DNA of 64,000 nucleotides from Coprinellus micaceus (GCA_951394405.1 OX596334.1:4712001-4776000), one strand, 5' to 3'; shown: positions 49,301 through 59,922, counted from the first letter of the stretch. Translations and numbers: made by a program. Notes: generated by a model not told the origin, from the letters alone.

Positions 49301-51215
49301 TCTGTTGAGGTGTGGCTTTAACTGTGTGTTGCCGTGCGATACCAAGTCCCTTGCACCATTGAATGAAGTCGTTCCCCATGTATTCCCCTCCTTTGTCATC
49401 ACGAAGTTCCTTGACCTTTGTGCTGAGCTTTTGCTCACTCTTGGCAACAAAGTCTTTGAAGGCTTGGAATGCATCACTCTTGTGTTTCAGGAGGGCGACC
49501 TCCTTGAACCGTGAGTGGTCATCAATGAATGTGATCCAGTATCAATAGCCAATTGGTGTCTGTACAGCAAGGGGTCCATGGAGGTCCGAGTGAATCCGTC
49601 CAAGGAGCTCTGTTGAGCGATTCGCTGATAGTTTTGGGAATGGATCCCGATGTTGCTTCCCTGCAATGCAGTGTTCGCAGGTGTTGTTGAGTTCCGTGCC
49701 CTCCTTCACCAGGATGCCAGTGGCCAAGTCTTGGCGCATAAGCGTCTCCAGACGATCCTTCCCAATGTGCCCTAACCTCTGATGTAATAGTTCCTTCTCG
49801 ATCTTGGAGATGTAGGCTGCCTCCGTTTCCGTGTTTTCGAGCGTTGTCCCATTGAGAGAGCCAACAGTTCCGTCGATGGTAGCTGTTAGGAGTAGCTCGC
49901 CATTCTTGAAGAAGTCAAGCGAGTCTCCTTCAATTACAACACGCATTTTGCTCTTCTTAACAACGGAGAGGATCGAGAATAGGTTATTGCGAAGTGCGGG
50001 AACATATAGTACATCGTTGAATATCACAGTTTGGCCAACTTTTCCATATATACGAGGCGTTAAACGTACTTCCCCCTTTCCTGTAGCCCAGACGATCTCG
50101 TTGTTGGCGAGAGACACAGCAATTTTCACCGCAACCATGTTACGGATCCACTTGCGATTGGGTGTCATATGTGAGGTTGCACCTGAGTCTGGGTTCCAGG
50201 AAGTATTAGTGGGGTTGTTACGAGCTCGATGGATAAGGGGACTTGCGATGTGGGCAACACTGGCCATCATGACGCTCTCCTCAGCAGTCGCTGCTGTGGT
50301 AGGTGTCTCCGCGATCTTGGCCTTCTGGGAGTTCTGGACGCGGCAGTCCTTGTCCTCATGCGTGTTCTGCCAACCGTGGACCTTGCACCTGTACTTCGCC
50401 TTCTTCTTCGGGGCAGCTGTATGTACCTGAAGAGCGGCGGACGTCCCCTCAGCAAGCTGAGTGTTGCGAGCGAGGGAGTCGGCCTTGCGAAGGTGATCGA
50501 GGACTTCAAGGGGATTGTTGTCCCCAGTGGAGATGTGGTTGAGTGTATTGCGGAGGATGGTGTCGTCCTTGCCAAGACCAATGGGGATCATGCTGATTGC
50601 AAGATCGCACGCGAGATGAGCAGCCGTGTATCCTTCCTCGAAAGCAGAGGGCATAAGGAGTTCATATGCTCCCCGACTGGTGGATTGAATCGTCGTTGTT
50701 GCTCCATCCGATGTTGTTTGGGAGGAGATGGTGACGGTCTGTGTTGTCTCTGGAAGGTATTCTGCTCCTTGCGGGAGGAGCGCAGTGAGACGTGAGGCGT
50801 GTGCCATGCAACGCGATCCGAAGTCGGAGTAGGTCTCCTTCTCGAAACCCGAGGACCTCATTCGAAGTGCCATCATCTCCTGAAGGACACTGATGCGAGA
50901 GCCAGAAGTCTTGGGCTGGTAGGTTTCCAAGAGCTTCTCCCAGATAGCAGCGATGTCGGTGACTTGGATGCCAGAGAGGACGGTCTCGAGTTGGGAGTGG
51001 TCGAGAGTAGACCGGACGTAGCCGATGAGCTTGGAGCGGCGACTGGCATAGTTGGACTTGACCTTGTCGTCGGCATTGCTCCCAGGTTTTTTCTCTTCCC
51101 CAGTGAGGATGCCGTAGGCGTTGAGGTCGAAGGCCTTGTTCTCGACAGTGAACTTCCACTGCTGCACAGTGTAGGCCGTGAGCATGATGGGCGAGGACGT
51201 AGTGGTAGAGTCCAT
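46389..51215 (-). pseudogene. Copia Gag-Pol polyprotein of copy 2, one in-frame TGA
   Basis: The same polyprotein as in copy 1 reads leftward from the ATG at 51215. The TGA lies at 49544-49542, splitting the integrase between its first catalytic Asp region and the rest. All recognised motifs (zinc finger, DSGA protease, HHCC, DDE, FVDD, RNase H) are as in copy 1. No amino-acid difference from copy 1 was found in either half. Confidence 0.9.
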
Positions 51216-51803
51216 GATGGTAGGTGATAAAGAATGGGAGAGGATAAAATGATAGGTACGAAACGATAAGTGATAGGTGATAGGTAAAGTGCCCGTGATT
51301 TTGTAGGTAAAACGGACCAATACGTAGATATCCTAAAAAGGAGTTGAAGTTTTACACTAAGATCCGCAGAGGGAACCCCGCTGTCACTTTGAGTACCGGT
51401 TACTGAAAGCGTTTGGATGGAGGGAGCGCTACCGTTGCGTCGTTTCCCCAGTCCAACCGAATCAGGCCTCTCAAAGAAGGATCACTACTCTAATTCTGCA
51501 GACGGTAAGCGTCTGTGGACTTCCTGATAGCTTCCTTCCCGTAGTGGGAATGCTTGCCGCGGGGTAGAAGGTGGTAATGGAAGTTGATATGTACTCCTGA
51601 GTATCAGGAGGGGTAGTGGAATGTAAGTAGCGAAACGTAAATAGTGAAAGTGAAGATAGTGAAAATGTGAAGGGAGATAGGCTTCAGGTGGAGATATCAC
51701 ACGAGAAGAGGCCGTAGGCTATGGGCGATCGAGGGGCAGTGGAGCGGTTACTGTGGTGTCTGATAATGGATGGCGTGATCAGAGGAGCCCGGGGCTCATA
51801 ACT

Positions 51804-52186
51804 TGTAGAACGATGCAAGTATGACCCACTGTAAGTGGGGAGAGTTCGATATTAGATTGAAAGTAAGTAGGGTATACAAGGTACGCACCTGTAAGTGGGG
51901 AGAGTTTGATGGGGACTCGCCCACTTACAGTGTGGACTATATACTGTGGAGAACAATAGATAACCTATATGCGGAACAATAGGAAAGAACAATAGACGTT
52001 CCATAAGTAGAGAACAATAGCAGTGAATGGAGATAAGGTGGAGATAAGAGAACAATAAGTGCGAGTATAATGGGAATAATACAAGGTGCTTGTTGTTCTC
52101 TGTAGAACAATAGAAGATAAGTAAAACATTCGAAATAGAGGTATTCTTTGTAGAGATAGAGTTGACATGAGCATTGTCTTCCAACA
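51804..52186 (-). repeat. Copia copy 2, 5' LTR
   Basis: The LTR is 383 bp on the minus strand, next to the Met-tRNA type primer site (GGGGCTCATAAC on the + strand at about 51791-51802). Confidence 0.95.
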
Positions 52187-52191
52187 CCAAC

Positions 52192-52365
52192 GCCTAAGTC
52201 CAAGCGAGCTATCGTCAACATAGTTCTTGGTAGTATCAGATACAACGATCGTCAACATCGTACTCGATACCTAAGTTAAGTAATCATTGCATCATTGACC
52301 ATTGACCTGCCCAGAGTCGACCAATTGTCGGACACTTGTCCAACTCCCTCATCGAGGTCGTAACA
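52192..52365 (+). repeat. Gypsy 3' LTR, second part
   Basis: These are the last 174 bp of the gypsy 3' LTR, identical to the matching part of the 5' LTR. Together with 45556-45978 it totals exactly 597 bp. The CCCTG target duplication follows at 52366-52370. Confidence 0.95.
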
Positions 52366-52495
52366 CCCTGGACCCGCTGGCGACGAGCGTCCCTCAAAGC
52401 TTCCGAAGACCCCCAAACGGTCGCGGGTTGGGATTGCAGTCCCTGCTTCGACTCGCTCAACTCGGTCCCAAACTCAGTCGCAGCTTCGTCGTTGA

Positions 52496-52929
52496 GTTTA
52501 CACTTAGTCGGTCTTCAGCTCACTCCTCTGGTCTTGCTGGTGCTCCGACGTTCTGACCTCGCCATTGCTCTCGTACTCTGCCTCTTGCTGTCAAGCCCAC
52601 ATTCAGTCATGCTTTGCCCATTCGTCGCTGTCGCTCCTTCTCGCTTCCTCGCTACCAAGTTCTTGTTCATTTTCGCTCGCTTTAATCCTCTCTGGTCGGT
52701 ACTTTGTTCCGTACGCTTTACTTCTATTGTTATTGCTTTCTTTCTGCCGTTCGCCATCCTCCGTCACTCGTCAACCTCCATAATGACCTCCTACACGTGT
52801 ATTCTATACTTCTACTTAGTACTAGCTAATGCCAACGTTGATAGCCCCCTCCCCAAGTGCTCGTAAGTCTACGAGACCAGTGGACGCCGCTTCGGATCGG
52901 GTATGCCTTGAAGCCTTCAACGTCATCCC
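52496..52929. other. 3' flank of the split gene inside the outer element
   Basis: A pyrimidine-rich stretch follows the stop at 52495. I see no further coding exon. Confidence 0.4.
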
Positions 52930-53070
52930 ATATCAGCCCACACCATTCTGGGCCGGCGCTACCACCCCATACCATGTGTGGTATATCCCACCATCCTATA
53001 CCATGCTGGGCTGGAACGACATCCATACCCTGCAAGGTACGTGCGGCCACCCATCCCATCCCATCCCATC
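52930..53070. repeat. Right subterminal array of ATACCAT-like words
   Basis: CCATACCATGTGTGGTATAT, CTATACCATG and CATACC words occur here, followed by (CCCAT)n at about 53052-53070. They mirror the ATGGTAT words near the left end of the outer element. Confidence 0.45.
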
Positions 53071-53843
53071 CAGCCCATATTGACGTACCTGTTCTCGATT
53101 TAGAACCTGGCCACACACGCCCATCATGGTACTCATATCATGGGACGGCGCATGTTATATGCAATGTCGTGCAAGGTATCGGGGGTGGATTTTTGCTGAT
53201 GTGATTTTGGGAACGCGACGCGACTGTTTGGATCAGCCAAATAGCTAGCGGATATATAAGACCGTTGCAAGTGCCAGGACGCTCCATCCCCCTCTCTTCC
53301 CTCAACCACCACCACCGGACTTGGTGTTGAGGGACTCGCAGGGATTGGTGTATCGGCACTTGTGTCGTCGGAGGTCGGGTTGGCCCCATCAGGGGTATTC
53401 AAGCTCCGTTTAAACAGGATCCCACCTGATTAAACGCGCTCGACTTCTAACCCTCGTCGTCTTCGGCGGTCTTGTTGGACTTTGGCTCTTCACAGAGCCA
53501 GCCGCAGGGGCTTTTCAGGTTCTGCATGACACCCCTCTCAACCTTCGATGGTGGGGTCTTGCATTTCCCTCTTCGTTCCCCTGTCCCAACGCGCGTTCTC
53601 CCCATGTTTAATTACATCTGTTCCCCTGTACACATCTACGTATTTATATAGCTTCAAGATTTGTTTAATTGAGCATTTAAATGTCTTTGCCACGGATGTG
53701 TTCACTATAAACCTGTAGTGGTTGGAACCGTTTAAACGCTGCGCTGGGCAGGGCGAACCCGCCACTTGACTACTGTTTAAATGGAATCAAAGCACTCACG
53801 TCTGGCGAATACGCACTACACGGGGAACTGTTTAAACGGCTGT

Positions 53844-53913
53844 GTTTAAACATGATACAATTAATTGTTTGACCCTCGTATAACAGGGGATCATTTAATC
53901 AAATGCCATCGGG
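53844..53913 (-). repeat. Right terminal inverted repeat of outer element
   Basis: This is the inverted counterpart of 29456-29525, ending CCATCGGG. TTTAAA words cluster inside it at about 53409, 53676, 53729, 53775, 53830 and 53843. Confidence 0.7.
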
Positions 53914-54530
53914 CTTTTGATGGCGATGGCCTCTGATCTCATCTTTGACTCCTACTCCCCATTCACCCCTACTGAATGGGAGGCTGTGAGCCACAACGGC
54001 GACCAGGCTCCATTGCGATTAAGAGTAGCGCGCGTTCCACGAGCGCGTCCTGGTTTCTCGTAACTGGGAAGGCAGAGCGATGATGCGCTCAGAGCACGGT
54101 GGAGACCTGATCATCGACCCTTGATCTTGGTCATTCATTGTCGTATACGGTCCTCTGACGAAGGAGCTTCGATCCCTTCGGGTGGCATGGGTGAGTCCAG
54201 TTTCACTTCGTCCTTTTGGAAAAGATTGGATTGGGGGGCTTGGGGGCTGATGCTGGCGACACCAACTTACACCTGCATTCTCATCATTCCAATGGCTTCT
54301 CTGCCTAGGTTTAAAATACCTCCCCACTAGTGACAGTTTCGTTCGATTACGGTATGTACTGACAACGACGATCCGAGTTGATGTGATGAATCATTGACAG
54401 ACAGCGTTTTTTCAGCGCCCACCAGTCCTGGGGGTATAACAGCGTTCATCATCGAGCTAACGAAGGACTCGGGCCCCCCATCGTCGTCTCTCTTTGAACC
54501 GTTCGTTGGACCAAAGGACAAGATTCGAGT
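53914..54530. other. Intergenic between mobile block and DUF6533 gene 2
   Basis: No gene is supported. The last part is presumably the promoter of the gene starting at 54531; I see no clear TATA box. Confidence 0.4.
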
Positions 54531-56470
54531 ATGTCTACGCCAGAAGAAGAGATACAAGCGCTTGCAGACGCTATTTCGACGTGGAGGATGCAGGAGGTCA
54601 GTGCCGAACGCCTCTGCCGCGTCAATCTGGTGCTAACCTAACGATCGATAGTATACGGCAAGTGGGTGACGCTCCTTCTACTTGTAACTCGCTATGCGGA
54701 AGTTAATAGCCCTTCAGTATCAGTATATGTGTTCTATGTGAGTCTGTGGTTGCGGACGAATCCCGGAGCGAAGCTCTCACGATACAGTCGGCGTTCTAGT
54801 TATACTACGTGCTCACTACCGTGGACGAGGAGGTGAGGGCGGGCTTGACCCCGTCAGTACGCCTGATTACGAAGCCGAACTAATCTAATGAAACTAGGTA
54901 ACCATAATATTCCCTCAGAAGTGGAACCTCGGCAAATGGCTGTTCTTCTTCACGAGATATGGCATTACCGCTCACGTCGCCATTCAACTCGCCAGTGAGT
55001 ATAGATGCCGCTCAAGTCAGAGTTTATGTTGCTGAAGTAGCCGTATTTCTAAAAAGGAAACTACAGAAACTACTTCTTCATAAGCGTCCCCGTGCGTGCC
55101 AAAGCCTTACTTCTCTCTCTGTACAAATAACTCACCCAGCCCGTGTAGGGTTGCAAAGCCATGGCAATCATTCAGGATGGTGCGTACCTCCTGGAAGGGC
55201 GTACCGTCGCATCCTTACGCTGATGCATAACGGGTCGTCAGTGGCCTTTTACCTCTCCATCGTGGCATGTAACAGTGAGTTTCCGAATTCAGGCTCGCCA
55301 CGCGGATTAATCACAATATCCTTGCTAGTCTGTTTGGCTCTCTGTCTGAGCGCACTCCTTCAAGCCAAACGCCGGTATCTCTTTCCAATCGTAATTCTAT
55401 GCGTGGTGAGCCTCACTATCCATCGGGCCCGTCGACTCCTCCCGGGCTGATAGTGTGTCCAAGGCCATCCCTTTCGCCACGGCTGTCTTCAGGATTGCTA
55501 GCGATTTCCAATATCCAGGTAAGATACTCTCCGAGACAACGATGCGGGTATGTCTTGAAGATGCCCTGACGCGCGCTCCCTCCCCCAGCTGAGCCGTTAT
55601 CACCCCTCGATGAGGAGCTAGGGTACCCTTGTTACGCCCCGTCCTTCGAAGAATGGAACGAACACACAATTGATTCTCTGGGTATTGACATCCGCTCGTA
55701 CATTAATTTGGCGACCACGACGGGTGAGTTCAGGTTATCATCTTTCTCAAAGTCGGAGTCCATACTCATACCATACGCTCACTCAGTCCTATTCGTACTC
55801 TCTGTCACCATCCTTATCATGCGGTACAAGGGTCAGCATGGCCGCCTAATCCAAGTCATGCTTCGCGATGGTGGCATTTACTACTTCGCATTGACGGGTT
55901 CGTCATCCTGTACTACGTATCTCCGTCGCGTTTCCTGAACCGTTCGATTTGTTTACCCACAGCACTCAGATTCGGGTTCGCTGTTTTCAATACCCCCGCC
56001 GTCATGCCGGTACGTCCTAGTGTTCGTGAGTCGTGGCTCGAGTGCGATGGTCTCAATACCCTTCGTCACTACTATATAGGTAGACCAAGTCGACGGCAAC
56101 ACGGCATATATGTAAGAACCCGAGAACCGTCCTACCATCGTTCCAGAGCGCTAACGGATCGCCCTGACAGACTATTCAACACGTTGGTATCTGGTCAAAG
56201 CTCCACATCCAAAAGTTCTAACTCCCGTTCAGTGCAGCTACAGTTATCGTTCCCATCCTTGCCCAGCGACTCATGATCAACATGCGCAAAGTCGACTATA
56301 TGGGTTCACGGCCGTTCGCGTCGAAACTCCTTTTCGCCCCTCCTACGCGGGGATCACAAGGCTCCTTGGAAGACGATGGGGACTTCTCAGACTCGTTCGC
56401 AATTTCGACGCAGCCTTCTGACGATCGTGTTTCAGAGAAGCAACCTCGCCATGCGGTTGACCGTGCTTAA
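54531..56470 (+). CDS. DUF6533-family multi-pass membrane protein (gene 2)
   Basis: The ATG at 54531 gives MSTPEEEIQALADAISTW, like N-termini of this family. The DUF6533 signature follows in two exons: LYYVLTTVDEE (ending about 54832) and VTIIFPQKWNLGKWLFFFTR (from about 54898). Later exons encode membrane-like segments, including LCLSALLQAKRRYLFPIVIL near 55330-55405 and RDGGIYYFAL near 55870. The last exon has ATVIVPILAQRLMINMRK and a Ser/Asp-rich tail ending at 56470. About ten short introns break the gene and several borders are uncertain, especially at 54595-54830. Its tail resembles that of the gene at 17363-19071 (RLILQMRK against RLMINMRK). No function is known for the family. Confidence 0.68.
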
Positions 56471-56709
56471 AGAACCGTAGCCTCCCACATAGAAAGTAAA
56501 AGTAGCGTAGAATTCTATTTAGTAGCGCCTCACAACACCAGGCCTCCCTGTGTTCTTTCCCTTGCTCCCGAAAGCACTGCAAACCCGGCACTACTTACTA
56601 CTGACAGCAAGCGTATAAGGACGTAGGTAACTATTCCCGTGACCAGTAAACATGTTGTGATTGTATGTAGAATCAATCGTTCAGAAGGATCCTGAGGTTG
56701 ACCCCCACC

Positions 56710-58787
56710 TTAGCGGCGGCGGCGCTCCGCACTTTCAAAGGCGTCGAAAGCAGGGCAAAGGCTGTCCCAGGAAGCTGTGGAGCGGGTGAGCTACATTCGG
56801 CTCGCAGTTGAGGGCATTCGGGGTACTCACTGGGTGGGTCAGAACTTGCGATTTCGGAGATGCTTTCGGCGAACACGACCGAGAGGCCGCTGGGAGGGCG
56901 GACAATAGTCAGGTCAACATTTCCGACTGGACGAGTGGAGATGAGAGACGACGTACGCGACAAGATGCCAGTCAATATGGCAATGCATAATCCAAGGACC
57001 AGCGTTATCAGTCTGGAATCGAATCGTAACGTTGTCCGTAGCAGCGCCAACGCTGACCACATCGCGTTGAACAGGGTTCACGTAGTTGTAGTCGCTGCTT
57101 CCAGCACTGCGAACGACACTGAAGACGTGACCGTGCAAGTGAATGGGGTGCTGAGAAGTCGAAGCGATTTAGTACGCACATCGGGGACTGAGGTACATCA
57201 AAAACTCACAGGGCTTCCGACCGCACCACCAGGGATTGACAGCTCGATGACGCTATTAAGGGGGAGCTCGTAGATGGAGCTCGCGGGAAGGAGGTCTTGA
57301 GCGGCGCTCGCACCACTGAGAATCTGGAGCAGAACGGGAACAGCGGGCTCGGCGAACGTGGCTCCATTGACTTGGAATTTGAGCGAGGTGAAGTCGAAGC
57401 CCAACTCGAGGTTCAGGTTGACGTCGGCGGCTCCTAGGGTTGGGGTTCCAGGAGCGGCGGCGTTGGTGAGGGGATGAAGGTTAGATTCGAGCAATGGGTT
57501 GCTATTGGGCTCCTGAGACGTGGTTGGGTCCTCGTCCGAGGCACCGACGTAGCGCAAGATCGCGGAGTTGAGGCCTCCATCAAACCCAGTCGTGCCGACG
57601 TTGGGGTTAGCGCGAACCCAGTAGTTGCTTGGATCCTGGGTGGCCTCGAGGACGAACGAGTAGCGCTGGCCGGCGAAGATCTGGATGCTGTCGACGGCGA
57701 GAGGTTCAGTGTTGACGCCATCTACCTCAATGATTGTCTACCATAAGGTCAGCACTAATGGAAACGAGACATCATTCCCGCCGGAGTACTCACCATGGTA
57801 TGACCATCGATGGAAAAGGTGAAGTTGGGATCGCACGAGGTCGAAACAAGACGGAAACGGTAGCGCGCCCCGCTATTGACCGTGATTACAGACAACGGAG
57901 CCAGGGGGCCATCAAGATAGCGACCCTTGCCGTTGATGAGAGTAGCGTCGGGGGTGGGCACAAATCCGGCAGATGGAGCAGGGACGTGGTACCAGTCAGC
58001 GAGGGTGATGATGGTTGCCTCGTTATCGACGTCGTACCTAATCACGATGAGATTAATAGAGCGATCATAAGGCTGCGCCAGGATGGAGGGCTCACAGGCT
58101 GAGATGAGGGTCACTGGGGTCGTAGACGACCATCGCGCCTCGAAGGCCATCGCAGTACTGAGAAGCTAAAACAATATAAGCTCACGTTACACGGTGTCGA
58201 GAGGAACGGTACTGACAGAAATGAGAGTGATACCAGAACGTCCCAGCTTGGTCCGCGGCCGAGAACTCGTAGAGGAACGAATTGTCGGGGATGATTGGGC
58301 ATTGGGTGACGCCGGTAGGCCCATCAGCCCACGCGCTACTCTTTTGGAAGAAGCCGTGCCAATGCTGTACTCAAATGAGCTACGTTGCTAGCATATACCG
58401 TGATTATAAATGCGGCCTACAATGCTGGTAACGCGTTCCATGGTCGTATCGGTGAGGCTGTCGACAACGTTCAGGCTGAAGGTAGTTCCCTGAGGAGGTT
58501 GGAGGCATGTGAGCAAATACTAGAGCGATATACGAGAGAAACCTACCTTGTTGCCTTGAATGACTGGACCAGGGAAAGAGAGCGACTCCACAGTGTCTCC
58601 GGCCAGGACAGCGCTATATCGGTTCCAGCGTTAGCCCCGACCGTCAGGGTATGTATGACGGAGAAACCCACGAGCGTTCGAAACCATCCGGGGAGACGAC
58701 TCCATTCGCAATAAAAAGAGAGGCTGATGGGCCTATGGCCCCCAGAGCGACACCAGCCAGCTGAGCGAGACAGACGAGTTTAAGCAT
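56710..58787 (-). CDS. lcc: Laccase (multicopper oxidase)
   Basis: Ten exons join perfectly into 519 codons plus stop: 58787-58672, 58613-58547, 58489-58421, 58364-58217, 58165-58096, 58037-57794, 57737-57210, 57150-56957, 56889-56831 and 56774-56710. Introns are 51-67 bases. A signal peptide ([17 protein letters not shown]) indicates secretion. All four copper signatures are present: HWHGFFQ (about residue 85), HSHFSSQYCDG (about 130), HPIHLHGH (about 415) and [12 protein letters not shown] (about 471). The length is typical for basidiomycete laccases, which oxidise phenols and reduce O2 to water. The T1 axial position is Leu, and Val replaces the usual Glu in the HLEAG motif. The C-terminus ends in four Arg. 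No break is seen, so the gene is probably functional. Confidence 0.95.
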
Positions 58788-59547
58788 TAGAGGGAAGAGC
58801 TGCGGTGAGAGGATTACGATGAGGAGTCGCTGACTTCCGGGCAGTGCTTTTATCCTCCTCCCTGAGTTCTCCCTTGACAGACGGAACCACGGTATGCTTG
58901 CCGATTATCTCAACAAATGGGGTTGTACACCTCTCAAAGTAACGGAGTGCGACAACGCGGCTTCGGATCGCCAGGCTGGACCGCATGTAAATCAAAGCGC
59001 AGGCGGCGGCGGGCGACTTAACGTTAGAGAAGACTAATTCATGGATCCACTTTTAAACGAATCGGGGAAGTGGGATCTATGCCACTGCGCGAAAAAGGTT
59101 CGTGAATGACTTAGGTGGTCAAGGATATTAAGTTACGAGTTCGTCTATCGGAATAAAACCTAGAATAAAAGACAATTAAATTACAGCATTCAGAGGAGCC
59201 CTTATATACTACTACAAACTTGTAACTAGAAGGTACTACGGTATACTACAAATGTCCAATAGATCATGTCGAAGATACGAGAAGGTGCGCGATACGCGAG
59301 GCAGTGTAAGTATTAGTAATCGGAACGATCGAGACGCGCCTGGGCGCTAAAGTCCATACCAGAAAATACGAGACCATTCTCAACAAAGGAGGTCAGACAT
59401 GAGGCGGTTTCTATAGTCCTAACGCCGATCGAATCAGACCCTGGGAACATCCATCGCCGTGGGGCCAACGGATATATACTCCTGCGTAATCCAACAACGA
59501 CATCCCCAACTTCTTCATCACCCCACCTCCAAATCGCACACCACGAT
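58788..59547. other. Divergent promoter region: laccase (-) and small secreted protein (+)
   Basis: About 760 bp is shared between two divergently transcribed genes for secreted products. A TATATA box at 59472 lies about 76 bp before the ATG of the small protein. No further gene is seen. Confidence 0.5.
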
Positions 59548-59922
59548 ATGCAGTTCAAGTACACTGTCCTCGCTGCCGCTGCACTTATTTCATCGGCTAT
59601 GGTTAGTACTCCCTCTACACGACGTCCATATCGTATTGACTGAGTCTCATCTTCTACAGCCTATCGTCCTCGGGGATGAGGCCGTGCAAGAGGGAGACGT
59701 CTTTACCGCAACCAGGGTCGTCCACACCGTTATTAGGGAATCTCCTTTCATGGTTGATCGCACGACAACTGTGGTCTGGACGTGAGTGCTCTGGAATCGC
59801 AACGGAAAGACTTCCACTGACAACCACGCAGCGCAGGGCCCGTTATCACTGAAACTGAAACGCCTACTCCAATTCCCGAAACCATTGCGAAGCCTCCCAA
59901 TGCCAGGCGCTCTGCGCATTAG
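59548..59922 (+). CDS. Small secreted protein, 88 aa, function unknown
   Basis: Three exons (59548-59601, 59660-59781, 59832-59922) join into 88 codons. Introns of 58 and 50 bases have GT...AG ends. The N-terminus MQFKYTVLAAAALISSAM is a typical signal peptide. The mature part has no cysteines and contains a Thr/Pro/Glu-rich stretch (ITETETPTPIPETIAKP), likely O-glycosylated or disordered. It ends in a basic NARRSAH. I do not recognise the family. It is divergent from the laccase gene, which may or may not mean co-regulation. The clean splice frame and signal peptide make it credible despite its size. Confidence 0.7.

Larger units (their letters stand above)
45979..52186 (-). mobile_element. 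Ty1/copia LTR retrotransposon, copy 2, nested in gypsy LTR
   Basis: This 6208-bp element on the minus strand is inserted in the gypsy 3' LTR with target duplication CCAAC (45974-45978 and 52187-52191). The internal translations are identical to copy 1, including the in-frame TGA. Its LTRs (45979-46361 and 51804-52186) differ at 8 of 383 positions, including one transversion. It must be younger than the gypsy it interrupts. Confidence 0.97.
38403..52365 (+). mobile_element. Ty3/gypsy chromovirus retrotransposon, self-priming type
   Basis: LTRs are 597 bp (TGTTAC...GTAACA). The 5-bp target duplication CCCTG is present at 38398-38402 and 52366-52370. The internal region holds Gag, Pol with a C-terminal chromodomain, and an extra ORF before the 3' LTR. 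The 3' LTR is interrupted by copia copy 2. The two LTRs differ at only 2 of 597 sites, so the insertion is young. Without copia 2 and its duplicated CCAAC the element is 7750 bp. It is A/T richer than the neighbouring host genes. Confidence 0.95.
38037..52495 (+). pseudogene. 3' part of a basic protein gene split by the gypsy
   Basis: Coding starts immediately after the copia 1 LTR (DGDAGEVFEIASS). It is rich in Ser, Lys, Arg and acidic runs and reaches NVPE at 38303. A 71-base intron (38304-38374, donor GTAGCT, acceptor AACAG) is followed by 38375-38402, where the gypsy interrupts it. After the right-hand CCCTG duplication the same frame resumes at 52371, continuing GPAGDERPSKLPKTPKRSR to a stop at 52493-52495. 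So one exon was split 28 bases into its length. The 5' end is missing. It is probably the second gene of the outer TIR element, divergent from the left-hand gene. The protein is not recognised; its basic tail suggests nucleic-acid contact, which is inference. Confidence 0.65.
29456..53913. mobile_element. TIR DNA element, about 24.5 kb with nested retrotransposons
   Basis: The ends are inverted copies starting CCCGATGG: left 29456 onward, right 53913 backward. The matched inner part reads TTAAATGATCC, then CTGTTATAC, then CAAACAATTAA on both sides. Inside each end are repeated TTTAAA words and then clusters of ATGGTAT/ATACCAT. Without the retrotransposons, about 4.3 kb remains: a minus-strand coding fragment on the left and a plus-strand one on the right. 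The left gene resembles proteins of agaricomycete Plavaka/KDZ-type transposons, but this class assignment is tentative. Flanks (TGTAA on the left, CTTTT on the right) show no target duplication, so the two ends may come from different insertions. Confidence 0.6.

Noticed and set aside
57434..58102. Plus-strand open frames across the laccase
   Set aside because: They are shadows of the minus-strand exons, which splice perfectly into 519 codons with all copper motifs.
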